Positions 27,858-39,296 of a stretch of 64,000 bases of DNA are shown here, in pieces. The stretch covers positions 6,844,048-6,908,047 of the forward strand of contig CM026390.1 of assembly GCA_014843695.1 (NCBI GenBank), in the 5' to 3' direction. The notes beneath the pieces are model-generated. The model ran no database searches, had not been told where the DNA came from, and worked only from the letters and a program-made list of their open reading frames with translations. Within the stretch, counting starts at the first letter, position 1, and the number at the start of each line of letters is the position of its first letter. The DNA is from Archivesica marissinica (lineage: Eukaryota; Mollusca; Bivalvia; Venerida; Vesicomyidae). The position numbers and the translations under genes are program-made.

Positions 27858-28154
27858 AAGTAATGCATGTTAGTATTTATAAACATATGACATAGCGAAA
27901 GACACTGGACCCGCTACACTCTCTAGCATGGTAGCTTGGGCAGGAGCTCGGATTTTATTCATATTCCTGTCTGGCCTCTATACCGTGCAATCGTGGGACA
28001 AGCCGTCCGTGTGTCGAGTACCTAGTCAGTATGTATTTATGTACACAGTCATGCACAAAACCACACCCACAGGCAGGCACACACACAATCGTATCTTTAT
28101 ATAAGATCATTATTCAAACTTAAAGCGAGTCGGGTGGGGGGTGTACGTTTATAT
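27858..28154. other. Spacer between two SINE copies
   Basis: No ORF or repeat is supported; there is a short CA-rich stretch near 28058-28090. Confidence 0.5.
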
Positions 28155-28402
28155 ATCGTCGTTACCGGTTGCACAAATGAGCGACGCCTCCTGAAGAGAT
28201 TAGTCATTATAGATTTTTGGAGGATAGTGCAATGATACAGACAGAGACCCATTCCAGAGTCTCTTCTGGTTGTTTTACGTGCACGGTTTAAAGTCCCATC
28301 TGAAAGACGGTTAATTTTAGTAGTGTCAGACAGGGGATCGAACTTGCGATCCCTGGACTACCAGTCCAGCGTGTTAACCGCTAGACTACATATCCGTCTG
28401 TA
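28155..28402 (-). mobile_element. tRNA-derived SINE, copy 2 (near full length)
   Basis: On the minus strand: A-box-like TAGTCTAGCGGTTAAC, anticodon stem CTGGA/TCCAG around CTGGTAG (GGT), and B-box-like AGTTCGATCCC, then the body shared with the copy at 22378. It extends further at its 3' end (CAACCGGTAACGACGATA), which defines the full SINE tail. It lacks the segment CGGTGCTGTACACAGTGC present in copy 1. Confidence 0.82.
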
Positions 28403-28473
28403 AAAGCGAGTTTCTAGTGGCCTTGTTTGTCTTTTATATTTAAAATATTGATCTCGTGGCATTGACATTGTGG

Positions 28474-28590
28474 AAGTCGTGATAGTGCAGTTGTAGCGCA
28501 TTCGCTTCAGGTACGAAAGGACCCGAGTTCGCGCCCAGCTGTAGCTGTTAGCAAGGGACTTAAATTGCTTCTTCTCTCCTTTATCGAGAT
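28474..28590 (+). mobile_element. Second tRNA-headed SINE type, degenerate
   Basis: GATAGTGCAGTTGTAGCGC resembles an A box and CGAGTTCGCGCC a B box, with 3' body TTAGCAAGGGACTTAAATTG followed by CTTCTCTCC. A related body is found at 40553-40610. The acceptor stem does not pair, so it is not a functional tRNA. Confidence 0.5.
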
Positions 28591-29382
28591 GGATTCTACC
28601 AGAAATGAGGCCTCGAGGACGATTAATATAATGTAGTAAACACTTGTTCTGCAATCTAGTTAAGTTAAATTTGTATAAACTAAACTACAAAAATCTATCT
28701 TGATTTATCTAACTTTAAATTATTTATGACAGTCAAAAGTGTCATAAACAATATACAGATACGATTTTGCCCAATAATTTTATGTCCGTTGGTAGAATTG
28801 TGTGAATTATTAATATATTCACATTGTAATAGAAAATGTAGGAGTGTCGCATCAACAGCTTAGGTCATAAGACTCCAGACTTTCATACAAATATTACGAC
28901 AACACACTATTTCTACTTAGTAGTTGTGGCCTAACTAATACAGTTTCGGTAATGACAACGGCAGTCATATTGTATGATAAAATCTAGATTATTAATCCAT
29001 AATCGATTTCATAGTTGCATTTAAATTAGCTGGCTAATCTTACAATCAACTTAAAAATGTAGTATTGGGATACACACGCTTATTTGAGGATGTTTGAAAT
29101 ATCGTTAGCTGATTGGATTATCCATTATAGTTTGATTGACAGGTGTCGTATCGATACCAATAAGCTGTTCCATCAATTGACCGCGTATTATGTAAGTCAT
29201 GGTTATACACAAACACGAGCGTTTTTAAACCTCATACACTGGAAATTGGAGTCTCATTATTAGCCTTTATCTACTATCATTTATCTCTATATAAATAATT
29301 GAGAAATAAAATCTTTAAACTAAAATGGAGGAAAGATATTGTTATTGACTTTCAATTCTCACAACTTACGTTTCTTATACCC
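28591..29382. other. AT-rich spacer
   Basis: No supportable gene. Near 29347 the 15-nt arm ACTTTCAATTCTCAC of the 194-bp repeat family reappears, suggesting a fragment of that family or of its parent element. Confidence 0.5.
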
Positions 29383-29451
29383 GTAGCGTGAGCCCCGTAA
29401 GCCGCAACTAGCGAACTTACAATCCTCACGGACTTACGGGGCTCAAGCTAC
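29383..29451. repeat. 19-bp inverted repeat abutting the 25-bp array
   Basis: GTAGCGTGAGCCCCGTAAG at 29383-29401 and CTTACGGGGCTCAAGCTAC at 29433-29451 are reverse complements with one mismatch, spaced 31 bp. The right arm ends two bases before the 25-bp array. Confidence 0.8.
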
Positions 29452-29452
29452 A

Positions 29453-30407
29453 CCGGCACTGTGTGTGCTTGGTATGTCTGGCACTGTGTGTGCGTGGTAT
29501 GTCCGCACCGGCACTATGTGTGCGTGGTATGTCCGGCACTGTGAGTGCGTGGTATGCCCGGCACTGTGTGTGCGTGGTATGTCCGGCACTGTGTGTGTGT
29601 GGTATGTCCGGCACTGTGTGTGCGTGGTATGTCCGGCACTGTGCGTGGTATGTCCGGCACTGTGTGTGTGTGGTATGTCCGGCACTGTGAGTGCGTGGTA
29701 TGCCCGGCACTGTGTGTGCGTGGTATGTCCGGCACTGTGTGTGCGTGGTATGTCCGGCACTGTGTGTGCGTGGTATGTCCGCACTGTGTGTGTGTGGTAT
29801 GTCCGGCACTGGTGTGCGTGGTATGTCCGGCACTGTGCGTGTATGTCCGGCACTGTGTGTTGCGTGGTATGTCCGGCACTGTGTTTGCGTGGTATGTCCG
29901 GCACTGTGCTGGGTATGTCCGGCACTGTGTGTGCGTGGTATGTCCGGCACTGTGTATGCGTGGTATGTCCGGCACTGTGTGTGCGTGGTATGTCCGGCAC
30001 TGTGTGTGCGTGGTATGTCCGGCACTATGTTTGCGTGGTATGTCCGTGCACTGTGTGTGCGTGGTATGTCCGGCACTGTGTTTGCGTGGTATGTCGGCAC
30101 TGTGCGTGGTATGTCCGGCACTGTGTTTGCGTGGTATGTCCGGCACTGGTATGCGTGGTATGTCCGGCACTGTGTATGCGTGGTATTTCCGGCACTGTGT
30201 GTACGTGGTATGTCCGGCACTGTGTTATGGTGGTATGTCCGGCACTATGTGTGCGTGGTATGTCCGGCACTGTGTGTACGTGGTATGTCCGGCACTGTGT
30301 TAGCGTGGTATGTCCGGCACTGTGTGTACGTGGTATGTCCGGCACTGTGTTAGCGTGGTATGTCCGGCACTATGTGTGCGTGGTATGTCCGGCACTGTGT
30401 GTGCGTC
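29453..30407. repeat. 25-bp tandem repeat array, about 38 units
   Basis: The unit is CGGCACTGTGTGTGCGTGGT followed by ATGTC. Many copies carry one-base or longer deletions (for example near 29640, 29780, 29840 and 30090), so frames change often. Long overlapping ORFs on both strands are artefacts of the repeat. Confidence 0.96.
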
Positions 30408-31339
30408 CTCCATGGACCTTATGAGAACCAGATGCCTTATCAGAAAAAGTGTAGACCACATTTAAACCAGAATTACAGATTCAAATAGTTAAAAATTATT
30501 CCGGTTAATTACCGATTTATGCATATATATAATGGATCAAAATGCCCAAATTCAGGAAAAGTAGCTGCTGCAGTGGTAATTATGTTATAGTAGTGGGTTA
30601 TGGAGGTACTTGACTCTACATTCATGTCCATAAACAACTACTATATAAGGGTTCGTTTATATCTTGTCTTTATTTGGTATGTGATCCAGGAGTAGGTACG
30701 ATATGATGCTAAGCTGTACATAAGGCTATAAACCTCAAACTATGGATCTAAGCTTTCACAGCCTCTCTGTTCCTCGCAACCATTCAGTGCCAGTAGTGTT
30801 AAGTTAAGTCTTGTTACTGCATAAAACTGTAGATCATTGTTAAAACATTCTATACACAGCAAGCAAGTAAATAAATGTATGACTGCTCTCCAAAGAACCT
30901 GACAACTGATTGAGGATCAAATCTGGCGGTAAACACAATTACCCCAGTCATACTTCAATTCCCAAATATGTATTCATACTCTTATGAAATAAGGGAGATA
31001 ACAAACTATATGAAATGACTTTAAAAAAACAAGATTAGTTTCCCTTATTTACATACTGTCACATTTACATCAGAAACTACACATTTATAGATGTTATGTA
31101 GCTTATCCTTCGGGATTTGGTTGTACACATACATGTAGAGAAAACTGTAGTTCACAATGTCACCCCTTTTATGAGACGTATACTAAAAATCCGGTAAATG
31201 TACAAAGTAGACATTAAATTGGTGTCTTATTATAAAGTTATACCAGTCTTACATACCAACCGTCAATTGATAAACTATCCATTACACTGCAGACGTATTT
31301 GTCATCAAGTCACTGTGCTGGATCATAGAAAACAAGCCC
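30408..31339. other. AT-rich single-copy spacer
   Basis: No supportable gene, tandem repeat or TIR pair. Confidence 0.5.
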
Positions 31340-31608
31340 CCACAATGTATTATCCTCTGATTCTCTGTCCTGCCTTGTCATTGAAATCCCCAAAAAGTCA
31401 ATCGAGACCAGGTATTCTAAGATCTATCATTGAACTTTACAATGATACCACAATTTAGGTTACACTGGTATGGTGTCCAGAATATGTAGGTATATCTGAC
31501 AATGAACAGGCGGCCATGTCTGGCATGAATCACAACTTGGTCGACAATTGTGAAAGATCCTTGATGAGGAGCCTTTCTGACAGACATACTGCAGAACCTC
31601 AGTGTGTG
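31340..31608 (+). pseudogene. Fragment of retrotransposon RNase H domain
   Basis: In one plus frame the sequence reads SLKSPKSQSRPGILRSIIEL, then after a TAG at 31456-31458 continues VTLVWCPEYVGISDNEQAAM. This matches the C-terminal half of RNase H domains of LINE-type retrotransposons, where W-x-P-x-H-x-G-I-x-G-N-E-x-A-D is the conserved motif; here His is Tyr and G-N-E is D-N-E. The upstream SSDSLSC, containing a catalytic-type Asp, is in another frame, so there is at least one frameshift as well as the stop. No reverse transcriptase is seen upstream. It is a dead 3' fragment, directly followed by a SINE. Identification is by motif from memory. Confidence 0.65.
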
Positions 31609-31616
31609 TGGTTTAT

Positions 31617-31796
31617 GTCTTTCAGATGGGACTTTAAACCGAGTCTGTTGTCGGTGCTTTACACTGTGCACATAAAAGAACCAGAAGAGAATTGTTCTCT
31701 GTCTGTATCATTGCACTATCCTCCAAAAACCTAAAATGACTAATCTCTTCAGGTGTCGTCACTCATATGGGCAACCGGTAGCGACGATAAATAAAC
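31617..31796 (+). mobile_element. 5'-truncated SINE, same family as 22378
   Basis: Starts within the body at CAGATGGGACTTTAAACC and includes GTGCACATAAAAGAACC, ATTGCACTATCCTCC and the complete tail CAACCGGTAGCGACGATAAA. The tRNA head is absent. Confidence 0.8.
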
Positions 31797-32035
31797 TTAA
31801 AGCACAAAATGATTGAATTATGTTCAAGTAAATGCTGTCAGAGCGCATATCACACTCTTATACCACCTGATGAGTAGCCTTGGCCGGCCGAGACGAAACT
31901 GTTTGTTCAATACGACCCATTCTCAAATAAATGATCTAATTCCTTTACTACTGTATAGTATAGCCATGCCTATTACACAAATATGATACATTGCACTCAC
32001 AGATTCCTGCAAAAACACAAATAATACATACAATA

Positions 32036-32436
32036 CCGGGAAATATCGGCACGGGAAATATCTATCGGCCACGGGAAATACCAGCCACGGGAAATATCAG
32101 CCACGGGAAATATCTATCGGCCACGGGCCACGGGATATATCACCACGGAAATATCTATCGGCCACGGGAAATATCTATCGGCCACGGGAAATATCTATCG
32201 GCCACGGGAAATATCTATCGGCCACGGGAAATATCAGCCACGGGAAATATCTATCGGCCACGGGAAATATCTATCGGCACGGGAAATATCTATCGGCCAC
32301 GGGAAATATCTATCGGCACGGGAAATATCTATCGGCACGGGAAATATCTATCGGCCACGGGAAATATCAGCCACGGGAAATATCTATCGGCCACGGGAAA
32401 TATCAGCCACAGGAAATATCGGCCACGGGAAATAGG
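32036..32436. repeat. 20-bp tandem repeat array, about 20 units
   Basis: The unit is CGGCCACGGGAAATATCTAT. Shorter 16-bp variants lack TCGG (CAGCCACGGGAAATAT), and single C losses (GGCACGGG) occur. Confidence 0.95.
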
Positions 32437-33369
32437 ACAAACCATGCTTAGTCCACCTTCCATTATTCTTGTTTCAAGAATGTGGAAAACGCCATCACTC
32501 GATTCAGACTCTGGGGTAAATCTGTTGCCAGGCAATATGGGGCAATACATTATTCCTGGCCTGGATCCTATTTTTCTCGGAGTGCGACGTCAAGTACACA
32601 ACTGAGCACTTGACGGTGAAGGATTGCACTTCAATATGAAGAATATTTTAGATCCGTGCATACATTAGCATTCATAGCTGTCGCTATCTATATTTAGGAT
32701 TGTGAAATGTCATACAAGATATAGATTATTAGCACATACTTCAATATCATTATTATACTCTAATGTATGTACTGTTCATGCAGACATATTTAAATAGGTA
32801 AAATGATATAATGAGTGTGTTTTATTGGGCATAGCTATCTTTGCCTCGCATGATCACTACAATATGTTCACTATTAAATAGCGATTGAGTAATATACTTT
32901 AGTTTAAACTTTATTTATTGTTCTTCTTTTGTACATATATGCATCGAAATTATATAAACACACAGGTTGCAGGAAGATAACAAAGGATTGGAAAACAAGA
33001 TAAATACAATCTTATATAAATTCCTCTCCTAATATACTTTACTATTGATAGAGTAAGATGATGAATTATTGGTAAGTCTGAAACCTGACAACACAGAACC
33101 TGTGATCCAATGAAAATACTGGAGTAACAGGAGAAGGTTTAGCAATGCACGCATAAATTAGGCAGGATTCACATAAACTATTCTTTAAGAGTACTACATC
33201 TTAAAAATAATACATTTCCCCCACAACTTTTCTCTACAACACAATATGTAAAACATACTATATCTAGAAGCAACTAACGATATCTAACCCATCTTATTAA
33301 CGTTATAGTATATGCTACTTGGAATCACCAAATATTTGCCCAAACTATTAATATTCACCTAAGTGAAGC
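32437..33369. other. AT-rich single-copy spacer
   Basis: No supportable gene. A small hairpin (CGTCAAGT and ACTTGACG) lies near 32587-32615. Confidence 0.5.
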
Positions 33370-34240
33370 TTTAGTGCTATAATACCTGTCAATTTACCAA
33401 TAAATGCTCAATATGCTAAAAGTGGACATTTCCCATCAATTATGTACTAGCATAAGGGCCTCAGTTATTTTACTGATATGATTACGTTATCTTATTTCAT
33501 CATTTTGAGTCAATAATATATAGATGTGTGTATAAATATATAATTATTCTGGATAAATCAGATAATTGTTCAGAAAATCTAGGTTAAGTAGGCATGCTTT
33601 GAGGTTATTCAAAGTGAAATATTCAAATATATACATTTGTGTTGAGAAAATCTGAAAGGATGTTTTTATAAAATATTGTACCAAACTATTATGGCGTCCT
33701 TTGTAAAGTTATATTCAATATGTAGAAGGTATTTCCTACTGTCAATCACTCAATAATTGATTGATAGAATTGATAAAAAAAACTGTCCAAAAGTGCTAAA
33801 ATTGGACATTTATCATATGTCATAGCATAATGGCCTCAATTGTGATACCAATAAGAACAGGTTATCTTCTTTGATCCTCCTGAGTCAACAACATGTTAAT
33901 GTTTCTAGAAATATGTAAACATTCCGGATATAACAGATACTTGTCCAGAAAATCCAGGTTATGTATCCATGCTTTGACAGTCTTCACAGACTAATAATCC
34001 AATTGTAGGTATTAAGTAAATCTCAAAGGACAATGTTTTAAAATATTGCACAAAATTTATTATGGTGTGGTTATTTACACTTGTAATGTTATATTCAATA
34101 TGTAGAAGGTATTTTCTCCTGCCAATCACTCAATTGATAGTGTAATTGATCAAAAACTGTCAAAAACTGCTAACATTGGACATTTCACATATGTTATAGC
34201 ATAAGGACCTCAAATATGTTACAGTAGTTGGTAATTATAG
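33370..34240. repeat. Three diverged tandem copies of a roughly 380-bp segment
   Basis: The marker TTGGACATTT followed by ATGTYATAGCATAA and GGCCTCA recurs at about 33420, 33802 and 34174 (spacing about 382 and 372). TATATTCAATATGTAGAAGG recurs near 33711 and 34089. Divergence is high, so this is an old local duplication. A related fragment is at 60330-60390. Confidence 0.75.
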
Positions 34241-34714
34241 AAATATATTAATATTCTAGGTCAAAATTAATGGGTCAAAACTCTAGGCTTAACGTTTTTG
34301 GCGAGGATGTTCAGTAGAGTCGCTATTTTTGACCAATATTGATACAAGATAATTGTTTCTATATTTCCTATTACTATCGTCAGCTCCTGTGCTGTCTGTT
34401 GTACACCATAAGTAGGTCAAACACTAGTTTTGTACCCAATGATGATAGTTTGTTATTTTGCACGATTGCGAAATAAGCTCTAAAATAGTTAATTTAATCC
34501 CTCTTTACATTTCATTTATCTGTACAACTTGTGTCTCATACAGTAAATCCATAGCCGTGTGGATTGCTGGCATTCAGATATCTGACATCAGCGCAAACAT
34601 AACTTAGTAAAAAGAACATAATTGGACTATAATGATCAAATTACAAGCTTTTATCCCTTGATTTGCCTATATACACATATATTGCAAAATCCGTATGTGC
34701 GACCATTGTTATTA
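34241..34714. other. Spacer
   Basis: No supportable gene. GATTGCGAAATAAGCTC near 34464 resembles the end of the SINE-like repeat at 36565. Confidence 0.45.
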
Positions 34715-34904
34715 CGAGGCATATGTTAGTCCTAGCCCATAATTATTTACCTAGTTGAAAATACCTTATATGGGGCTAAGCATGGGGAACCACAAGATCA
34801 ATATAGCTCTACAAATGAATTGACCATCAAACTTAATGAAATTCTAGATCTTTCCGGTATTTGTGTAACGGTGTGTATTTTAACCCGATATGTGATGTGA
34901 TATG

Positions 34905-34984
34905 TAGGCATCCCGGTAGCTCAGTCGGTAGAACAATCTCCCTGTTAGCAAGAGGCCACGGGTTCGAGTCCCGGACTGGCTACA
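34905..34984 (+). mobile_element. tRNA-like SINE head
   Basis: GGTAGCTCAGTCGGTAGAAC is a near-perfect A-box region and GGTTCGAGTCC at 34961-34971 a perfect B box; the T-stem ACGGG/CCCGG nearly pairs. The acceptor arms do not pair and the D-stem has a mismatch, so this is a tRNA-derived retroposon rather than a tRNA gene. A pol III start here is possible. Confidence 0.65.
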
Positions 34985-35358
34985 TGTTTTTCTCACATGT
35001 GTTACATTTGCAGATATACGCGTATAATTATGTGCAATGTATGCACATATATGGATATAGCAATCATTTGATACTATTCATCACTTGTTATTACAGACAG
35101 CTATGGACAACAACTCGCATACAGAGTCAAGCTGTGTGAGACAGTAGACAACTCGCATATTTGGATGTTTGAAAATTGACAATGGACGGCGAATAACTCG
35201 TAAAAAATGTATCTGCATCAAGACTGTTTACCAGTCATGCGCTAGTCTTAGCCATTATTTTTGAAAAGCCCTTAGATGGGGTTCAGTATTGAAACCCTAA
35301 GCAGCAATATTATTGAACCTAATGAAATTCTAGCATTTTGCCCGTGATTGGAATATAT

Positions 35359-35554
35359 GCGCGTATATCGCATGTGTGAAGAGAGTGATTATCCCACATA
35401 CGCTAGTGCATGTATATCGCATGTGTGAAGAGAGTGATTATCCGGCATACGCTAGTGCGCGTATATCGCATGTGTGAAGAGAGTGATTATCCCACATACG
35501 CTAGTGCGCGTATATCGCATGTGTGAAGAGAGTGATTATCCGACATACGCTAGT
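35359..35554. repeat. 49-bp tandem repeat, four copies
   Basis: TATATCGCATGTGTGAAGAG recurs at 35364, 35413, 35462 and 35512. Units are almost identical apart from CCCACATA/CCGACATA/CCGGCATA changes, so expansion is recent. Confidence 0.92.
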
Positions 35555-35668
35555 CCTGGCATTTATTTATTTACCTAGTTTAAAAGACCTTATACGGGGC
35601 TAAGTAATGGAACCTTAAAGAAATAAACTTACAATCGGTGATTGAACTTAATGACATTATGGTTTTAT

Positions 35669-36149
35669 GCCAGCTGTTTGCATATGTAAGCTGGAATTGT
35701 CTCAAATTGTTCAGACAAATCATATGCCCTTGATATGTGAACCAAGAAAAAGTCTACTTTATCTCTAGGTACTCTTGATATGTTAATGCAGTTAAGAAGT
35801 AGAAAGCTAAATGATAGTTTATTCCTAGTTTGAGTTAGATTGAGCATTTAGTTATGAAATGCCAAAGCAAGCTCTAGTCGCGTAGAACTGGAATTGTCTC
35901 AAATTGTCTGGATCGGTTAACACAATTAGTTCAACAGAGCTCGAAGAAGATACACCAAGTGAACTTTACCGTCACCCACATGCCCAATTATATGCTCCAC
36001 CTAGTAACTACCAAAAGAGAAATTGACTGTTTAGCACTGGTTAACATATTATGTGGCTGCAAAGCTTAGGCCAAATGCTTATTAAGCCACCCCAATGGGA
36101 ATCTGTGCATGCCTACATGGTTTGATAAAACATGATGATAGGTTTACTG
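35669..36149. other. Spacer
   Basis: GGAATTGTCTCAAATTGT occurs twice (35692 and 35890). Otherwise nothing is supported. Confidence 0.5.
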
Positions 36150-37530
36150 TTATGCTCATACAAGGCCCTGTGTGGTACAACGACTTATAATTGTATGCTA
36201 TGTGTGTGCGTGTAGGTATGGGTATTGGCTACATCACCACTCCCTAATCAAGTATGTGGCTTGTATGGTTCCTTCACTGCAGTTTGAAAGCCTAGATATA
36301 TTAAACATGTTTATTGTTTCCAACACCGATACCAAATAGTTTGTAACCTGACACCCCTGACACAATAATACTAATAATCGAGAACTGGAATAATCCAATA
36401 TGGCGGCAATCACGTGGGTGCTGAAATCATTCCCCGAACTCATTGTTCTGTGTTCATTTCCTAAGGAATCTACGCAGAATAGTTTTCGTTGGCTTTTCGA
36501 AATCAACAAACACATAGTAAGCAGTATAATATTGTTTTGTTAATAGTGTTGCTAATAATATAATTATCTGCCCGATAAGGCAGAGGTTAGCACGAGTGCT
36601 ACTCACCAATGTAGCCCGAGTTCGATCCTCGAACCTTGTTGAAATAGCGATCCAACATTTATTGATGTTGCATTACTAGTGGTTGAGTTAGTATATAAAT
36701 TGATTTCAAATCGATTGCGAAACAAGTTCCTTTTGCAACATTATTATTTGTTCATATATCTAGACTGCGCCTGTAAATCATAATCATGACTGATTGTTCG
36801 GCAGTAAGACATTGAAGTTGTATATGCGGCCATGTGTCACTGGAACTTGAAGTACTATTGTCAGTATGGTATTGGTTCGACACATGGATAGGTTATGTTT
36901 CCTCTTCGTACAAGGCCCTGTGGGTGCTGAAATGATTCCCGCAAAATCATTGTTCTTTGTTCATTTCTAAAGAATCGTCCACGAAAATTGTCTCTGGATA
37001 TTGGAATTATAAAATGCATAGTAAGCAATATAATATTATTTTCTTCTTATTGTTGCTATTGGCGGTGATTAGCTCACTCGCTAACTCACCAATGCAACCC
37101 GTATTCTACCATCGTACATAGCTCGCAGCTTTTCAACTAGATTGCGAAACAAGTTCTTAATACAATATTAGTTGTTCCAGACCTCATATATGCGCTCATG
37201 GTTCTCTGGAATTCCACGGACTATATTCATAATGGTCAGGGTTCGACACTTATTTCATAGACGCGTCATCGAACTAGAGTGTATGTATCACCGAGGGAGC
37301 TACTTTGACTGATGCCTTGATGGACAGAGGATGCTCCAAACAGACCACCCCTATATCTATTGTTTAACTAGGTTCAGTTGTTCGTTAGTTTTTGAAACTT
37401 TGGCAGATTTCCTCTTCGTGCAAGGAACTGTGGTACATCGACATATACGTGTAGCATATGTACGTGTATGGATGATACTTATGCGTACATTTCCCCCACC
37501 CCCAATCATGTATTTAGATTGCAGTGTTCG
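36150..37530. repeat. Local segmental duplication containing SINE-like copies
   Basis: GTGCTGAAATSATTCCC to the tRNA-like head at 36410-36640 recurs at 36918-37115, about 510 bp downstream. The segment CAAGGCCCTGTGTGGTACAAC near 36160 recurs in part at 36898 and 37419. Copies are diverged and partly deleted. No gene is supported. Confidence 0.65.
36565..36735 (+). mobile_element. Degenerate tRNA-headed SINE
   Basis: AGAGGTTAGCACGAGTGCT (A-box-like) and CCGAGTTCGATCC (B box) are followed by a tail ending GATTGCGAAACAAGTTC. A second, more decayed copy is at 37055-37160 with the same ending, and a reverse copy of the ending is at 40649-40668. Confidence 0.5.
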
Positions 37531-37553
37531 GTCGCAGGAGTTAGAACCTGAGC

Positions 37554-38165
37554 GTGTTAATGTCAGTGTTAACCGGGAGACAAAAAGGGACAGAATAGGG
37601 ACAGAATGAAGTCAGAAATATTGAAGGTGAACCCAAGTAGCTCACAATGTAGAGGTTAGGCTAGTGTTAATGTTAGTGTTAACCGGGAGACAAAAGGGGA
37701 CAGAATGGAGTCAGAAATATTGAAGGTGAACCCAAGTAGCTCACAATGTAGAGGTTAGGCTAGAGTTAATGTTAGTGTTAACCGGGAGACAAAAGGGGAC
37801 AGAATGGAGTCAGAAATATTGAAGGTGAACCCAAGTAGCTCACAATGTAGAGGTTAGGCTAGGGTTAATGTTAGTGTTAACCGGGAGACAAAAAGGGGCA
37901 GAATGGGGGCATAGTTAAGTCCGAAATATTGAAGGTGGACCCAAATAGCTCACAATGTAGAGGTTAGGCTAGGGTTAATGTTAGTGTTAACTGGGAGACA
38001 GATATGAGTCAAAATAGAGCAAGAAGACGACCAGAACATATTCAGTTTAACCCAAATAATCAGTTGGTAGTCATGTTAACACAGCTTTAGAATGGAGCAT
38101 GAAAAAGGGCCATAACAGATGCAGGTTAACCCAAGTAGATCATAATGTAGTTGCAGGGATTGATA
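37554..38165. repeat. Roughly 98-bp tandem array, left block
   Basis: Units contain GTTAGTGTTAACCGGGAGAC, GTCAGAAATATTGAAGGTGA and CCCAAGTAGCTCACAATGTA. The first four are nearly identical; the last two are diverged. The same family resumes at 44570 in the same orientation. Confidence 0.92.
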
Positions 38166-38304
38166 TTGGGAAGAGGGTCATTCAGAGCCAGGGCGGGGCC
38201 AGCAGAACGTAACCCTTACATACATTGGACTACTTACATGCGCGCTCTACCTATGAACCTATTTACAAATGGTCAATTAGCATTATATATTTGCATGTAC
38301 CAGT

Positions 38305-38903
38305 GATGTATATGGACTGCTGCAGTGACGAGATGGAGGTGGACATTGCCACGCGCATACAAATGGTAGAAGATAAAATTGATGTCGGACACGATATCAT
38401 GATAGAGCAGCTGAACGACTTTTCAGAAAGGCTGGGACAGTTGGAAAACTCGGTGTCGGAGAATGAATTGGACAACTTTCGACAGGACATAGAATTTTTT
38501 AAAAATGGAGTCTTGTCGAAGCCGAACATGTATGACGGCAAACGAACCATCAACCTCAACCGAACAGATCACCAAGAAAACCACTGTACAACCAGCTACC
38601 TCAGTATATAAGACTCCTTTTGCGCTAGAGGATGTGTCTGATGAGGTGCGTGTGAACATGACACCATTCATGCCCTTTTCCAGAGATCACAAAGATTTAT
38701 TGACACCCGTACAGTACGCATATTTCTTGTGGTATTGTAAAAAATCATCGGACTCGTTAATAACGAAATCATCAACACAAGAGCTTATATCCGAGGGTAT
38801 CAAGGATGGCCGTTGGAGGCACGGTTGGTGTCCTAAGGGCACATTAACGACATTTACCGATTACCTCTATCAAAAGTTAAAACACCAGGACAGAAAGAAA
38901 TAA
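38305..38903 (+). CDS. Uncharacterised coiled-coil protein, frame changed once
   Basis: From ATG at 38305 the first frame encodes MYMDCCSDEMEVDIATR and then a charged heptad-rich segment (VEDKIDVGHDIMIEQLNDF, RLGQLENSVSENELDNFRQD), a likely coiled coil of about 60 residues; it stops at 38611. An overlapping frame open from 38505 to 38903 continues with STSTEQITKKTTVQPATS and a compact domain (VNMTPFMPFSRDHKDLLTPV, YAYFLWYCKKSSDSL, DGRWRHGWCPKGTLTTFTDY), ending in a basic tail. The simplest reading is one protein of about 190 residues with a one-base frameshift near 38505-38560; two overlapping genes or a small intron are alternatives. Base composition is more GC-rich than the surroundings. 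I do not recognise the family and assign no function. It lies at the left end of the 6.4-kb insertion between the two 98-bp array blocks. Confidence 0.4.
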
Positions 38904-39296
38904 AGAAAGATGCTCAAAGAAAATCTGAAAAACATGTTAAAATAAATTGAACAGTAATAACTATAAAGATGGGACAAAGAAATAAATGGAACAATATCAA
39001 CTTTAAATACAGAAAACAATGTCACAGAACAAACAAACGGAAGACCAGCTTAACAACATGGTGATTTAAATGGGGCAGTACAAACACAGAAACTAATAGT
39101 AAACATAATAATGATTTGACTGTTGCAATCATATTTAAATATTTGATTTCATTCCAATCATTATTAGATGTAAATTTTTGACTTTCAACTTTATATATGA
39201 AAATAATAATGAAATAGTAAAAATAAATAGTGATGTATATGTAAATTATTGATTTTCCTCCAATCATTGTTAAATTTTGCAATCATTGTTAATTTG
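38904..39296. other. AT-rich spacer
   Basis: CAATCATTGTTAA-type short repeats occur near 39260-39290. No gene is supported. Confidence 0.5.

Larger units (their letters stand above)
34715..35668. repeat. Three dispersed copies of a roughly 130-bp module
   Basis: A segment with TAGTCYTAGCC, ATTTACCTAGTT, GGGGCTAAG and ACTTAATGAAATTCTAG recurs at about 34715-34860, 35235-35345 and 35555-35668, with substantial divergence. A tRNA-like SINE head and a 49-bp array lie between the copies. Confidence 0.65.

Noticed and set aside
29426..30424. Overlapping ORFs with CRTYHAHTVPDIP or WYVRHCVCVVCPAL
   Set aside because: 25-bp repeat read in both strands; frequent indels make the frames switch.
31991..32605. 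204-codon ORF over the 20-bp array
   Set aside because: Most of it is the repeat (RPREISIG units); the flanks show no coding character.
34905..34984. Functional tRNA gene
   Set aside because: A and B boxes are good, but acceptor arms do not pair and the D-stem is mismatched; better explained as a SINE head.
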